Source of the DNA: Litsea cubeba | Lineage: Eukaryota > Streptophyta > Magnoliopsida > Laurales > Lauraceae | Direction: 5' to 3' | Assembly: GCA_012931725.1 (NCBI GenBank) | Contig: CM022949.1 | Location: 14,338,663-14,402,662 of the forward strand | Length of the DNA stretch: 64,000 bases | Shown here: positions 22,376-34,503 of the stretch, one piece after another | How the letters are laid out: every line of letters begins with the position of its first letter | Numbering within the stretch: position 1 is the first letter of the stretch | Position numbers and translations under genes: made by a program | Notes under the pieces: model-generated | What the model saw: the letters and a program-made list of their open reading frames with translations, nothing else | What the model was told of the DNA's origin: nothing | The model's database searches: none

Positions 22376-25042
22376 ATGGCAAACAAGGCTACAGCAGCAG
22401 GTATCAAATTTGAAATTCAGAAATTTGATGGCAAAATTAATTTTGGCTTGTGGCAAAGGAGAATGAAAAATATCTTGATTCAACAAGGAATCAAAGTAGC
22501 ATTGCTTGGCAAGGCAAAGAAGCCTGAAAAGATGGAAGATGATGAGTGGGCGGACATCGATGAAAGAGCCATGAGCTCTATTGAGCAGTACCTCTCTGAC
22601 GAAGTTATGTTCAACGTGGAAGAGGAATCTGCAAAGGACCTATGGGAAAAGCTCGAGAAGCTGTACATGGGTAAGAATCTGACAAACAAGCTACACCTGA
22701 AGAAACAGTTGTATGGGTTGAAGATGGAAGAAGGATGTGATCTGATGGAGCACATGAACACTTTCAATAGGATGATCAGTGATTTGTTGAGGCTCGATGT
22801 GAAATTCGATGATGAAGACAGGTCACTGTTATTGTTGAATTCTCTCTCTGACCCATATGACCACTTTGTGACTACCCTGCTGTATGGAAAGGAGACACTC
22901 AATTTTGAGGAGGTTACTCAAGATATCATCTCCAATGCTGCCAGAAGAAAACCTAGCAAAGGTAATTCACATGCAGAGGGACTTCTAGCAAAGGAAGGCT
23001 CGCATAACCGAGGCAGGTCCAAAGACAGGGGTAAGTCAAGAAGAAACAACTCTAGATCAAAGTCCAAAAGCAAGAAAGATTCAGAATGCTTTCATTGCGG
23101 AAAGAAAGGGCACTGGAAGAAAGATTGCCGGCATTACAAGGCGAGCAAAGATGGGAAACATAAAGCTGGGGACAAATCGGATAGCAGTGACTCCGCCAGC
23201 GTTGCCTCAGAAAAGGAAGTGGAACTCCTATCGGTCTCGCAAGGTAACAATCTATCTGAAACATGGATTTTAGATTCCGGTTGTACATATCATATGTGTC
23301 CTAATCGTGATTGGTTTGATACTTATGAGCCATGTGATGGTGGTAGTGTTCTAATGGGTAATGATGCTGCATGTAAAACCATTGGAACGGGAACCATAAA
23401 AATCAGAATGGCAGATGGAGTTGTTAGAACTTTGGGTGGTGTGAGACATGTTCCCTCACTCAAGAAAAATTTGATATCCTTAGGCACACTAGAATCCAAA
23501 GGTTGTTCATTCAGTGCAAAGGATGGCTTGCTTAAAGTGAGTAAAGGTATTCTGGTATTAATGAAAGGTACCAGAGTGGGTAACAACCTTTACAAATTGA
23601 TGGGAAACACAGTTGCAGGTGGAGCTGCAGTCTCTACGGAAGACAAAAACAGCATTGATGAGTCTCAGTTATGGCATATGCGGCTAGGGCATATGAGTGA
23701 GAAAGGCATGTTAGAACTTCATAAAAGACAGTTGTTGAAGGGTGTGAAAACATGCAAGCTGGATTTTTGCAAATTCTGTGTTTATGGCAAGCAGACGAAA
23801 GTGTCTTTTAAAATTGCAGGAAAAGATTGTAGAAGTAAAGGCATTCTTGACTACATTCACTCAGATGTGTGGGGACCATCCCCGGTTAAGTCAAAAGGTG
23901 GAGCTGAATACTTTGTGACTTTTATTGACGACTTTTCAAGGAAAGTTTGGGTCTACTTCATGAAACACAAGTCTGAGGTCTTCGAAAAATTCAGAGAATG
24001 GAAGGCAGAAGTTGAAAATCAAACAGGAAGGAAAGTCAAGTATCTCAGATCAGATAATGGGGGTGAATACAAAAGTCAAAGTTTTTTACAATTCTGCAAG
24101 GATGAAGGCATCGCAAGACACTTTACAGTTCCAAAGACTCCTCAGCAAAATGGAGTTTCGGAAAGAATGAACAGGACTCTTTTGGAAAGAGCAAGGAGCA
24201 TGAGACTACATGCAGGGTTGACTAAAAGCTTTTGGGCAGAAGCAGTTAATCACGCGTGCTATGTGGTTAATCGGTCACCATCAGCAGCATTGGATTGCAA
24301 AGTTGCAGAAGAAGTCTGGACAGGTAAAGAAGTTGATTATTCCACACTCAAGTTATTCGGATGTCCAGCATACGCACACATTTCCAGTGATGAGAGATCC
24401 AAGCTAGATTCCAAGTCACTCAAATGCATATTCCTCGGATTCGAGAAGGGAGTGAAAGGGTACAAGCTATGGGATCCAGTAAACATGAAAAAGATCATCA
24501 GCAGAGATGTAGTGTTTGATGAAAAGTCTATGCTACACAGGGAACAAGATGGTGAAGTCAAAGGGCACAGTGCTGAGAAAGTAGTTGTTGAAATTATTCC
24601 TCTTACAGATAATAAAGGCAAGAAATCAGTGCAGATTCAAACAGAGGCCAGTACATCTGGTGGTGAGGAAGAAGTAGAGGTTCAGCAGGAACCCACAAGT
24701 CTAGCACAAGGAAGAGCAAAGAGAAGCATCAAACCACCACAAAGGTTTGGATGGGATGAGGATGAAGTCCATTTTGCTCTTATCACCAGTAGTGGTGATC
24801 CAACCACACTCCAAGAAGCTATGAACAGCAGTGATAGGGAGGGTTGGATGGGTGCTATGATGGATGAGATAGAATCTCTCGAAAAGAACTCCGTCTGGGA
24901 GTTAGTTCCAAAACCCAAAGATAGAAAATCAGTTGGCTGCAAATGGGTGTTTCGGAAGAAGGAAGTCCCACATGAAAACGAAACACCAAGGTTCAAGGCA
25001 CGTTTAGTAGCAAAGGGGGTACTCACAGAAAGAAGGGGTTGA
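22376..25042 (+). pseudogene. gag-pol: Copia polyprotein part 1: gag, protease, integrase, start of RT
   Basis: 888 codons from the ATG at 22376. Gag with a UBN2-type capsid region is at about residues 1-220. Zinc knuckle CFHCGKKGHWKKDC spans 238-251 (CX2CX4HX4C). The aspartic protease has its active site D-S-G at 300-302. The integrase zinc-binding region starts with WHMRLGH near 433. Catalytic triad D497, D560, E596 has the usual D-D-35-E spacing (SDVWGP, DNGGEY, NGVSERMN). The RT begins near WELVPKPKDR and KARLVAKG. The frame then runs out within ten codons because the G run at 25015-25019 carries one base too many for the reading frame, and RT continues in another frame. It may be a real mutation or a homopolymer sequencing error. 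The domains are otherwise intact. Confidence 0.9.
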
Positions 25043-25067
25043 CTATGATGAGATCTTTTCCCCAGTT

Positions 25068-26357
25068 GTGAAGCACACATCTATCAGGGTGTTGCTGGCA
25101 TTAGTAGCACAGTTCAATATGGAGCTTGAACAGTTAGATGTAAAGACTGCTTTCCTTCATGGTGACTTGGAGGAAACAATTTACATGGAGCAACCTGAAG
25201 GATTTAGAGAAGTCGGAAAAGAAGACTATGTCTGCAAATTGAAGAGATCATTGTACGGGCTGAAACAATCACCAAGGCAATGGTACAAGCGCTTCGACTC
25301 CTACATGTTGCGGATTGGCTACTATCGATGTGAGTATGATCATTGTGTTTACTTTAAAGTGCATGATGATAATTCATTTATTATGTTGCTACTCTATGTG
25401 GATGATATGCTTATTGCATGTAAGAACATGTCAAAAATAGAAGAACTGAAATCTCAGTTGAAAAAGGAGTTTGACATGAAAGACCTTGGGTTGGCCACAA
25501 AAATGTTGGGTATGGAAATAAGGAGGGACAGAAAGGCTGGAAAGCTGTGGTTATCACAAAAGAAATACATCTCAAAAGTACTTGAAAAGTTTAACATACA
25601 GAATGCCAAGCCCGTGTCTACTCCACTTGCAAGTCACTTCAATTTAAGTGCTAGTCAATCTCCAAGTACGGACGATGAAATTGAAGACATGTCCAAGATA
25701 CCGTATGCTAATGCGGTGGGATGTTTGATGTATGCCACAAGACCAGATATTGCTCAAGCAGTCAGTGTGGTGAGTAAGTACATGGCGAATCCAGGGAAAG
25801 AGCATTGGAATGCAGTAAAGTGGATTCTGAGATACTTAAAAGGCACCAAAGACTTGGAAATATTGTTTGAAAGAAAACAGGGACCAGAAAGTGTAGTGGG
25901 ATATGTAGATTCTGATTTTGCAGGGGATCTGGATAAAAGAAGATCCACCACAGGCTATGTTTACACATTAGCAAGCGGACCGATAAGCTGGAGATCGGTG
26001 CTTCAGTCTACAACAGCATTATCCACTACAGAGGCAGAATACATGGCACTTGCAGAGGCTTCTAAGGAAGCAATTTGGCTGAGAGGTTTGGTGAATGAAA
26101 TCGGGATTAAGCAAGAATCAATCTCAATACACTGTGATAGTCAAAGCGCCATATGTTTGGCGAAGAATCAGGTATATCATGCCAGGACAAAGCACATTGC
26201 TGTTATGCATCACAGAATTCGAGATTGGGTTGCTACAGGTGAGATCTCCGTTGAGAAGATTCACACAGATGAAAATGCAGCTGATATTTTCACTAAGCCA
26301 GTCACTACAGAGAAGTTCAGGCATTGCTTGGACTTGCTCAATCTCTCCTCTTGTTAG
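25068..26357 (+). pseudogene. pol: Copia polyprotein part 2: reverse transcriptase and RNase H
   Basis: 429 codons with no internal stop. RT motifs include LDVKTAFLHGDLEE and YMEQPEGF, with the catalytic YVDD at residues 110-113 of this part. RNase H motifs include STTEAEYMAL, HCDSQSAICLA and ADIFTKPVT near the end. The ATG at 25068 is only the first Met in the frame. The true protein would be continuous with part 1. Residues around the frameshift (VDYDEIFSPVVK) lie just before this Met in the same frame. Confidence 0.9.
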
Positions 26358-26488
26358 AGATTGAAGGTGCATCTCATCTTCGGTGAGGTGCAGATATGGT
26401 GGGAGAGCTTTCCCACACGGTACAGGTGTTATAAACACAAACACAACAATTCTTCAAAAGGTCGGACATTTTTCGCCAAGGTGGAGAT

Positions 26489-26865
26489 TGTTGGATTTGG
26501 CTCAAAAGGTCCATTGGACCTTGATGGATAGTTTACTTAGGGCTTAAGTAAACTAGGGCAAAGTTCTTATATATACTCTCTAGGGTTATTCTTTGTAAGA
26601 CACATCACATAAAGCAAGGGAGAACAAGAGAGCATTGTAAGGGGAGAGATTGTGAGAGCAAGATTGAGATCTATTGGGGGAGAGAGTAGGCTAAGTGTTA
26701 GAGGTATATCCTTGTAACGAGTTGCCCAATTTCCTGCATAGTGAAATCGAGCGGAACGCTCATAGTCCCGTGGACGTAGGTAATTGCCGAACCACGTAAA
26801 TCTCTTTTGTCTTGTGTGCTTTGTGATTGATTGACGCGTGCTTTACCCTAGATTATTTCCTAACA
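26489..26865 (+). repeat. 3' LTR of the Tork-like copia element
   Basis: 377 bp, differing from the 5' LTR by one T/C and one A/G change in my reading. Confidence 0.95.
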
Positions 26866-26870
26866 GCCAC

Positions 26871-28223
26871 TACCTCATGTCGTTTCCATAGGACTCAGAT
26901 ATTTTACTTCTTGAATGCGACGAACAGAATAAATGAAAATGAAAAAAAAAAAAATGATCCAGTCACTTCGCTTTTTCTAACATAGGCCCCCCTTCTAAAA
27001 AAATAATAATTAAAACATAGGCTCCCCGGGACCAAATCAGTGAGCCCATTTCATATGAAATATACACAACCAACGCGGCACCTAGGTATTGCATACATAT
27101 CTAGGGATTAATCCCTAGGTCCTCAAATTAATAGCTTCACTCCTAGTCATCATTCAGTAGGCCAATTTAAAAAAATAAAAAATCATAAAATTTGCTGATG
27201 TGATGATTTTATCTTTTCATAAAAATTACTTGTACACAAACATGTCTTTAGAATTATTAAGCATTGATACCGAATCAGTGGAGAAGGCTAGTGGTGTGCT
27301 CTGATAAACCCAATCCAAACTACAAGACCCATTATTTTAATATTCTGTTTAGATAATTCAATACACGTTTGAGATATTATGCATTTCTACTGTCGTTTTC
27401 AAATGGCCCCTCATCACGCATGCGTTTTCGAATAAATCCGCCGCTGGCCGACTCATTTCATCCATCCATTCATCAGATTCGGCAGATGATGCCTCGGGAG
27501 GGGGGACTGTAGCACGATCATATGATCAAATGGGGCAAAGTGTTTAATAATCACGTATAAACATTAAAACCATGGGCCCACGTTGCAAAAAAATGCAGGT
27601 TCTCATCCATTGATCATGATTTTTCATCTTAGCTAGTTGTAGTAGGACTCACCACTTCAATTATTTGGAATTGACAGGGAATATATTGGCTAAGGAGTAA
27701 GGATAAGAGTTGAATGCTGTCCAAAAACTCATGAGACGATATTCCGATTCCCATTAGACCAATTCGTCTCAGCCGTCCACGTGTCCCACCTGTGATATTG
27801 GTATCACTATCATAAAAAGTTGTTAGGTCTGTTTTCTGATACACGAGATTCCATACCAGATAACTGCAACCCTTGGAAAGTGAAGGCCCACCGGAGATGA
27901 TGCCCCTGACCCTTCCATGAACACTTCCCGTCCTTTAAGCTAGATGCCAAGATGGGACATATTTTCTTTCCATCTCAATGAAGAATCAACTTTTCTCGAT
28001 GTAGAATGAGAATCTTTCATCTCTACAATCTGGTACTAGATTATGTCAAGAATATTCAGTACTAACGAGCCAAAGCCAAAACTTCGTTGCCCCACCGCAT
28101 TTTGGCTTAGATATTATTTCATTCTCATCTAAGCTTTTAGGGTTGGAAGCTGGGTTATTATTTTATTGAAATAGTCTTATTTATTTTTGTGGGAGCTTTT
28201 CTCCTATAGAAGAGTAATGCTAT
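26871..28223. repeat. Duplicated spacer upstream of gene C
   Basis: Resumes block 2 after the copia element. 26871-27570 matches 10386-11100. 27240-27830 matches parts of 16370-17450 and 50900-51230. No gene seen. Confidence 0.7.
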
Positions 28224-28340
28224 CTGGACATACTTTTTGGCATGAATCTTGGACAAACTCCTATGTTACCTCTTGAATATTTAATATTCAAGGGGTAATA
28301 AATGGGTTTGTCCAAGATTCATGTCACAAAGTATGTCCAG
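28224..28340. mobile_element. 117-bp foldback hairpin MITE
   Basis: Two arms of about 57 bases pair almost throughout: CTGGACATACTTTTTGGCAT on the left, and its near-complement up to GTATGTCCAG on the right. They meet at a near-palindrome GAATATTTAATATTC. Few mismatches are seen. No clear target duplication was found, so the superfamily is open. As RNA it would form a long near-perfect hairpin. Confidence 0.75.
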
Positions 28341-28910
28341 TAGATTTTTTGATAGAATTATGTTTATTTCAACATAGTTGAAGTGTGTCATAGGTCCCAG
28401 TTCATTTGCTAGGCACCAGTACATGGCATGACCAAAGTTTGGAATTACCTACCTAGCCTACCACTCAAATTCTTGATAGCTATATATGCGCTTATCACAC
28501 TATTAAAATTTGAACTTCATGAACCGCTATTTTCACTTGCAGCAGATGAGGCATGTGGACTATGAATGATTTTCACTTCTCTTTATCAATGAAAGAAGGA
28601 GTCCCTTGAATTAAAGGTGTTTATTGAGAATCTCATACGCTTGTAGGAGGAAATGGCCTCTTAATCAAATAGCTAGGTTGATTAGATAGTGCCATAATGA
28701 GGTTATATGATAATTCAAAGAGGCTATCCAATACCACTCTACCTATCGTATGGACACGAAATGAGTCTCGCTCCACAATATGAACCTCTTTTGCAGTAGC
28801 TTAGCATTCCTCCGTATATTAGATGGTTGAGTATTTCTTGTAATATCCTTCCTCCAGTTAATGGAAGAAATATAAAAGTAAAAAAGTGGGGTGAACGAAA
28901 CTAGCTTTTA
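28341..28910. other. Spacer, no gene seen
   Basis: Unique AT-rich sequence. Its last part (about 28757-28885) is one of two direct copies of a roughly 130-base stretch whose other copy is at 30567-30695. Confidence 0.6.
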
Positions 28911-30393
28911 GGGGTCGTTTGTCTTTTACACGTAGGATATGTAAATACAATTTATACATGTAAATGATGAATATTCAAATTTAAAATATGTAACGTTTAC
29001 ACATGCATTTCTTTTTACAACGTTTGTCTAATAATACTATTTTCGCATCATTTACACATGTGATTCATTTTTTTATGTTTGTTTCGATGATATGTGTATA
29101 TGTACGAAACGATTTTGTAAATGATACTTATTAATCATTAAATTCTATTCTACTTTAATGATATGAGAATGAGACAAAAAATGTGTAATTTATATCAAAG
29201 TTTTCATTTGTATTTTAGAACCTTAAAAAAGAATATGTCTTTCAACATTAAATATACTTTTCAAAAATATTCATTTCTATCAATGATCACCTTAAAAATA
29301 AAATACATTCCAACATGTTTGGTTAATGAAATATGAGTTTATATTCTAATGGTTAATATTAATTTTTTTATTAATTAATATTTAATTTAATATTATCTTA
29401 ATTCATTATTCAATTTGCAAAAAAACTTAACCCATCCATCTCACCGGCTTTGTGCTAATATTAATCAATAATAGAAAGTTCTTAAAATAAGTATTTTGTT
29501 TGTTAAGTTCAATCATATTAAAAGTGTCACAAATTTGTTATGGTTAGATAAAATCGCATTTATACATGATTTTTGAATGATACCATAATGCTATATAAAA
29601 TACATTTTTCCTTCTCTCTTATATTCATTTATACATGTTTAAATACTTTTAAAGTAATGCAATAATAAATAATTTTAGAAAACTCATTGAGATATTGGAA
29701 AAAAGTTAAAACAATAAGGTAATTGTTCAAGTTAAAAGTCGATAGAAAAACCATTGAGATATTTATTTTACAGACCGTCTCTTAAAATTCTTACCATTAA
29801 TAGGTTTTTTTTTTTTGTCCTGCAGATTTTGTTCATTAAAATTCTAAAAGGAGAATAGAAGATAGATAATCAAATTCTGAAATAATAAATCTACAATGTA
29901 AATAGATTTTATAAAGGGTTTATATATATATATATAGCAAGGCAAGAGAGAGAAATATAGAGGTTACCTTCATAAAAGGGAGATGAGATGTAGGGAGGGT
30001 TTTCATTCATAGGTTTTATTATTTTTTTTAAATGCGTTGGAGGGGGTTTCGAACCGAAAACCTCTTTGATGGAAATGCTTCTTTTATTATTATTATTTTT
30101 CTAAATGTGTTAGAGGGGGTTTCGAACCCAAAACCTCTTTCACGGAAACTGCCCAAAACCAAACCGTCCGCCTCCAATGGGTGTTCTTTGAAATCACATG
30201 TGGTTTGGTATTTTCTTTTTCCCACCTGCACAGGTGTTCAAATCTTGGTGTGAAAATGAGCTCATTTTCACACCATTTACACATCTGATTTACACACAAG
30301 ATGCGTAAACACGTGTAGACAAACATGATTGATGCGTAAATATTACGCATATTCACCATTTACATACGTAAATGGGTGTAGATAAACGACCCC
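28911..30393. mobile_element. Non-autonomous PIF/Harbinger-like element
   Basis: 1483 bp with the 3-bp duplication TTA (28908-28910 and 30394-30396). The terminal inverted repeats start GGGGTCGTTTGTCT on the left and GGGGTCGTTTATCT on the right (reverse strand). The imperfect pairing extends some 35 bases. The inside is very AT-rich and has no transposase frame. It contains a doubled stretch GAGGGGGTTTCGAACC near 30041 and 30112. Confidence 0.75.
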
Positions 30394-30749
30394 TTAGCGG
30401 TGGAATTTTTTTCCCGCTGAGGGTCCCGCCGAACCTTCTAAGAAAATCGGTAGAAAAAGCGGCAGAAAAACAATTCTGCCTCTAAGATCTAGCATTAGTG
30501 GGTTTTTTTTTTTTTTTTTTATCGTCTTAACCCTCGTACGCCCCGAAAAAGTAATTTTTTTAATAGAAATGAGTCTCGCTCCACAATATGAGCCTATTTT
30601 GCAGTAGGTTAGCATTCCTTTGTATATTACATGTTGGGCATTTCTTGTAATATCCTTCCTCCTGTTAATGGAAGAAATATAAGAGTAAGAAATTGGGGAT
30701 AAATTGAGAAAAGAAAAAGGAAAATAAAAAAAAACATCAACAAAATTGA
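30394..30749. other. Spacer, no gene seen
   Basis: Contains a poly-T run (about 30502-30521) and the second copy of the 130-base direct repeat. It ends in a short tandem copy of AACATCAACAAAATTGAGGG that also flanks the solo LTR on its other side. Confidence 0.6.
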
Positions 30750-31769
30750 GGGTTTGTAACACCCCGACCCGCCTTAATCTCGCTTTAGAGTTAATTAATT
30801 TAGATTAATTGCTTAATGGATGTTTTGATTGTGATTGGACTTGATTAGGTAGAATTAGTGGGGTTTGACCATTTACTAGGTAGATTATGACTTTTGGAGT
30901 GTTTTGGGTTTTTATGTGTACTTAGAAATTTTGAGTTTCTAATGCATTGCATAGAGCATTTCATGGGCCTTAACTTTCATGTCTTGACCCATTTAATTCG
31001 GATCCATTTAGGCCCATTTCCAGCCCATTCAGTAGCTCCAAGCCCTTTCTTGCAATTTCAGTCCTTTTGTGGACTTGCATGTAGTGTAGGAAAAATTGGC
31101 TTAAAAGCCCTAGCCTTAGTCATTTTCCTTCTTCTCTTCTTTTTCCTTCTTCATTCCAGCTGGGAGCTTTTCCCTTCTTCTCATCTTCAACTTCATTTCT
31201 TCCTTTCTCATCTCAAGCAACCATTTAAAGGATCCTTGCATGTGAGTTGATTGCATCTTCACTTCATCTTCTCCAAGTCTCCATTGCCTCCAAGTGTACT
31301 CCATCATCTTCTTTGGTAAGCTCTTTCTTCATTCATTATTTTCCTTTGATTTCTTTCATCCTTGGAAAGCTACAAATCATGTATGCATCATCTTCTTCCT
31401 CATTCATTTTCTTCCATTTCGTTTTTCACCATTTTTAGGGCATTTGAGCTTGCATTTTTGGAGATTTTTTATTAGAAAGGATTTGGAGTGTGAGATAGCT
31501 TCCAAGCACCAAGGCAAGTTAAATATGTACATTGATATGCATGCTTCCTTGTTTGTCTCTTGAACATATGCAATCATGTGTAGATACTCATTTCTTGCTC
31601 ATAAAAATGGATTTTGTGGATGATTTCTCTTGTTAATGTATATGGGTTTATTGATGGTTTTTATGAGCATTTTGGAAGCTCAAAGATACTCATTTGTTGT
31701 GGTTTAAAACTAAGAAGAATGCCTTGAATGGCTTGGAAGGAAACAGCACAGTTTCAGATTTTCGGAACA

Positions 31770-31925
31770 CAGGATTTGACAGTTCGCTCGAGCGAGCGTG
31801 AGTGAATGCTCGAGTGAAGGGCTCTCTGGGAGAGTTCGCTCGAGCGAACTTTTGGTCCGGTCGAGCGAACAGCTCTCTGTTTAGGGTCCGCTCGAGCGAA
31901 CATCTGGACACTCGAGCGAACCTGA
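31770..31925. repeat. Palindromic CTCGAGCGA cluster in the solo LTR
   Basis: Six or more copies of CTCGAG(C/T)GA, most within TTCGCTCGAGCGAAC, a perfect palindrome, separated by short non-repeated stretches. The same motif occurs in the SIRE-like LTRs at 34730-34810 and 37990-38090. Confidence 0.85.
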
Positions 31926-33128
31926 TACCTACAGTATGCAGATTTTCCAACGACCATAACTTTTTAACCGTATGTCCGTTTTTGGAGATCTACATACCGT
32001 TGGAAAGCTCATGATGTGTAAAACCCAAAAAGTGCATGATTTTATTTGATTTGAACCTTAGAAAATAATAAATGTTGGATTTTACATAATTGTGACAAAT
32101 GGACGTTTCCAGGAGCCGGACATTGAACCGTAGCTTGTTATAGTTGATTGGCCTGATAGATGGACCTGTAGGATAGTTGTGCACCCTGAACTTTTATCAT
32201 GACCGATGGTTTATTGAATTGTGGATATGGATTGAGCAACCGTACCCACAAAAAGGGGCCTTGTGTTCTTCGGATTGTAACCGTGCCAAATGTGTTCTAT
32301 TAAGGGATTCGACATCCAAATTATGTAATGCCAAGGGGTCCTTGTAGCCCTATAATGTCAAACTCTTAATACTACCCGAGTTGGACGGTGAAGACCACAT
32401 GTGTTCCCAAGACCGTAGGCCTGGCTTGAGTTCTGTCTTGATTCCGATTATGATATTTCTTTACATGCATTGCATTCCGTTTCCAGTATTCTAGTATGAC
32501 TTGATCATGCTTCTGTTCAGTTATGTATTTTCTGTTATACATATGTTATATTACATTTATTTCTGACTTTGTTCAACATATTTCAATAAGTCCCGATTTG
32601 TTATCTGTATGAACTGTCCTGTATATATCCTATATGTAATTAACACTGTTCTGCACCTGCTCTGTTGTTTGTACATTGCACTTTATGCGTCGGCACCACT
32701 TAGCTTCGACCCTATCTAAGTCGGACCCGGCTAAGTGTGGGTTTAGTAAACTTATGGCCTCTGCAGATGGAAATTTATTCTGAGGGTTTACCGGCACCCT
32801 ACGTCTACGTTGGAGAATTCTGGGTACCTCTGTCTCCTAGTAGCACCGCCCTGTTCTGTCCTGTTCTGCTCTCATTTTATTTTCATATTACATGATTAAC
32901 TTGAGAGAATATAGCTTGTGTGGATGTGCCAACTAGTACTGTTAATATGTTTATCTGTTATCTATGACTCGTATGTCTCATGCTAATTCATGCACTGATA
33001 TGCCTAGTGATCATTCCTTGATTTCTTATGATTTATCCCTGTCTGACTATTCATTTGTTACATGTTATATGGACTGTATATGTTTGTCTTACTTAGCTTA
33101 GTCTAATGGTGCTACATTTGGCGTTACA

Positions 33129-33221
33129 GGTGAATACATCGACGCCATTGCCCCAGAGATCCTTGAGGAAGAGGAACCTCCACTTAACGTAGCGGAATGG
33201 ACTCCTGATGATGTCTTCTGA
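33129..33221 (+). CDS. Acidic peptide frame inside the solo LTR
   Basis: After a splice-acceptor-like GGCGTTACAG, the frame reads GEYIDAIAPEILEEEEPPL and on to EWTPDDVF before TGA. Its position in the LTR and its acidity resemble the YGWGP peptide frames of the minus-strand LTRs, although the residues match only loosely. It may be a terminal exon. There is no start codon in this stretch. Confidence 0.3.
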   Translation, partial: GEYIDAIAPEILEEEEPPLNVAEWTPDDVF

Positions 33222-33585
33222 CCCATGGACCGTGGCTAGGATTGCCACATCTTTTGTAGTAGTTTTATGAACTTGTTTAACTTTTGGGATTGTAAACTTT
33301 AACTAACTTACTTCTTTCTTTCTATCTCTTAAACTTGAACTTGATATCTAATCTATGCTTATGGACTCTTATGCTCTATACTTGATACATGATAAATTAT
33401 GGATGGATATCTATTTGACAAAATTTATACAGGCATATTGAATAATATAAACCTCACACGTGATATCCTGTGGGTAAATTCCGTACGTAGGGACTTAGAG
33501 TTAATGAGTTTGACTCGAATTTCCACGCGGGCGTGTGTCGCGCCTCGGGATGTGTGAAATCTCGGACTCGAGGCGTGACAGGGTT

Positions 33586-33913
33586 AGAAAAAAACATCAA
33601 CAAAATTGAGGGTTTGAGATATATGGCAGTGCATTCAGTTGCATGCTGTCACATGTATGGATGAGATGAGTAGGAGATGGAAACCAACAAGACAAAAGTA
33701 GAACAGCAACACTTTTTTTTTTCCTTATCTAAAGGGAATCTAAGAAATTCAGAATTGGAGTCTTGACGCTTTAAAACCAATAAAAAAAAAATCAATCCAA
33801 ACAGAGGTGAATGGGACGGGACACCCCAATAATGGATGTAGTAGGCCCAACAGAAATGAGAGAACAATATCAGAAGGAAAAATCCGTGATGGAACGACAC
33901 GAGTGGGCATATG
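33586..33913. other. Spacer upstream of gene D, no gene seen
   Basis: Short non-coding stretch. It leads into the conserved upstream box CACGAGTGGGCA, which starts at about 33899. Confidence 0.6.
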
Positions 33914-34503
33914 TAGTGGGACCCAAAGTCAATATCAACTCCATCTCCGGCTTCTATAAAAAGTGAGTCGTAGTGCATGTGGGATCATCAAAGTCTCCAT
34001 CTTCTTAATCCCACTACCCTCAATTCCATCGATCTTACCTTAATCTCCTGCAGCCATTCGTACTTTCCCTTATTAATCAGAAGTTTCTTTTTCTACATAT
34101 TAGAGGGGCTTTTGCCCACAAAGTTTAGTTATCCTCATGAACAGTTTAGTCTGAAAAGCAGACTCATTTATCATTTGGAACATCAAATAAAATGATTTGA
34201 CCAATGGCCCATAACTAGATTTAATTTTTCTGTGTGTCTAATAAACAGCTAGAACAAAGCCAAAATTTTGTGGCAGGAGGAAACTTTCAAGTGGGGTTTA
34301 ATTAACCTGTTCCAAGTTTAACAACTCAAATATGAAGTTTCTAACCATCATCTTTGTTTCCAAATTTTCTCTTTTAATTAATGGCAGAACTTCCAAACTG
34401 GGAAGAACAACAGCTCGACTGGTGGGCACAAACAACAGTAAAGTGGAAAAAAAGGTACAATGATCGACATGGCGAGTGCATATAACGCACCCAAACCCAG
34501 TCA
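33914..34503 (+). pseudogene. Small Asn/Gly-rich gene copy D (type 2), 5' part
   Basis: The promoter is recognisable: GTGGGACCCAAAGTCAAT, then CCATCTCCGGCTTC, then TATAAA (33955-33960). The start codon region CAGCCATTCGTACTTT replaces CAGCCATGGTACTCT of the other copies, so the ATG is lost. The acceptor TTAATGGCAG (ending 34387) is kept. Exon 2 starts at 34388 (NFQTGKNNSSTGG), soon meets a stop, and later keeps YNAPK-coding sequence until a SIRE-like element breaks in near 34503. It is clearly a dead copy. The remaining 3' part is at 38640-38893. Confidence 0.7.

Larger units (their letters stand above)
21194..26865 (+). mobile_element. Ty1/copia retrotransposon, Tork-like, recent insertion
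   Basis: The element is 5672 bp with 377-bp LTRs (21194-21570 and 26489-26865) and the 5-bp duplication GCCAC (21189-21193 and 26866-26870). The empty site survives at 10377-10400 and 41098-41120 (GTGGGTGCCACTACCTC). The LTRs differ at only two positions in my reading. A long leader (21571-22375) precedes a gag-pol frame in the order gag, protease, integrase, reverse transcriptase, RNase H, as in copia elements. The purine tract AAGGTGGAGAT lies just before the right LTR. The primer binding site after the left LTR (ATTGGCCCATCGTCGG) is not the common initiator-Met type. One frameshift breaks the polyprotein. The Tork assignment rests on the gag and RT style and is an inference. Confidence 0.95.
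30755..33580 (+). mobile_element. 2.8-kb solo LTR, Tekay/Del-like
   Basis: It starts TGTAACACCCCGACCC and ends GAGGCGTGACA, with the 5-bp duplication GGGTT (30750-30754 and 33581-33585). One LTR with intact TSD and no internal region means the rest was lost by LTR-LTR recombination. A CT-rich leader-like stretch lies at 31120-31320. At 31770-31925 there are several palindromic CTCGAGCGA units. Near its 3' end it carries an acidic peptide frame (listed separately). Long LTRs with these ends fit the Tekay/Del gypsy group, which is an inference. Confidence 0.85.

Noticed and set aside
30035..30135. TTTCGAACC motifs like a tRNA T-arm / B box, twice
   Set aside because: No acceptor stem, anticodon arm or A box at the right spacing; it is a doubled stretch inside the PIF/Harbinger element.
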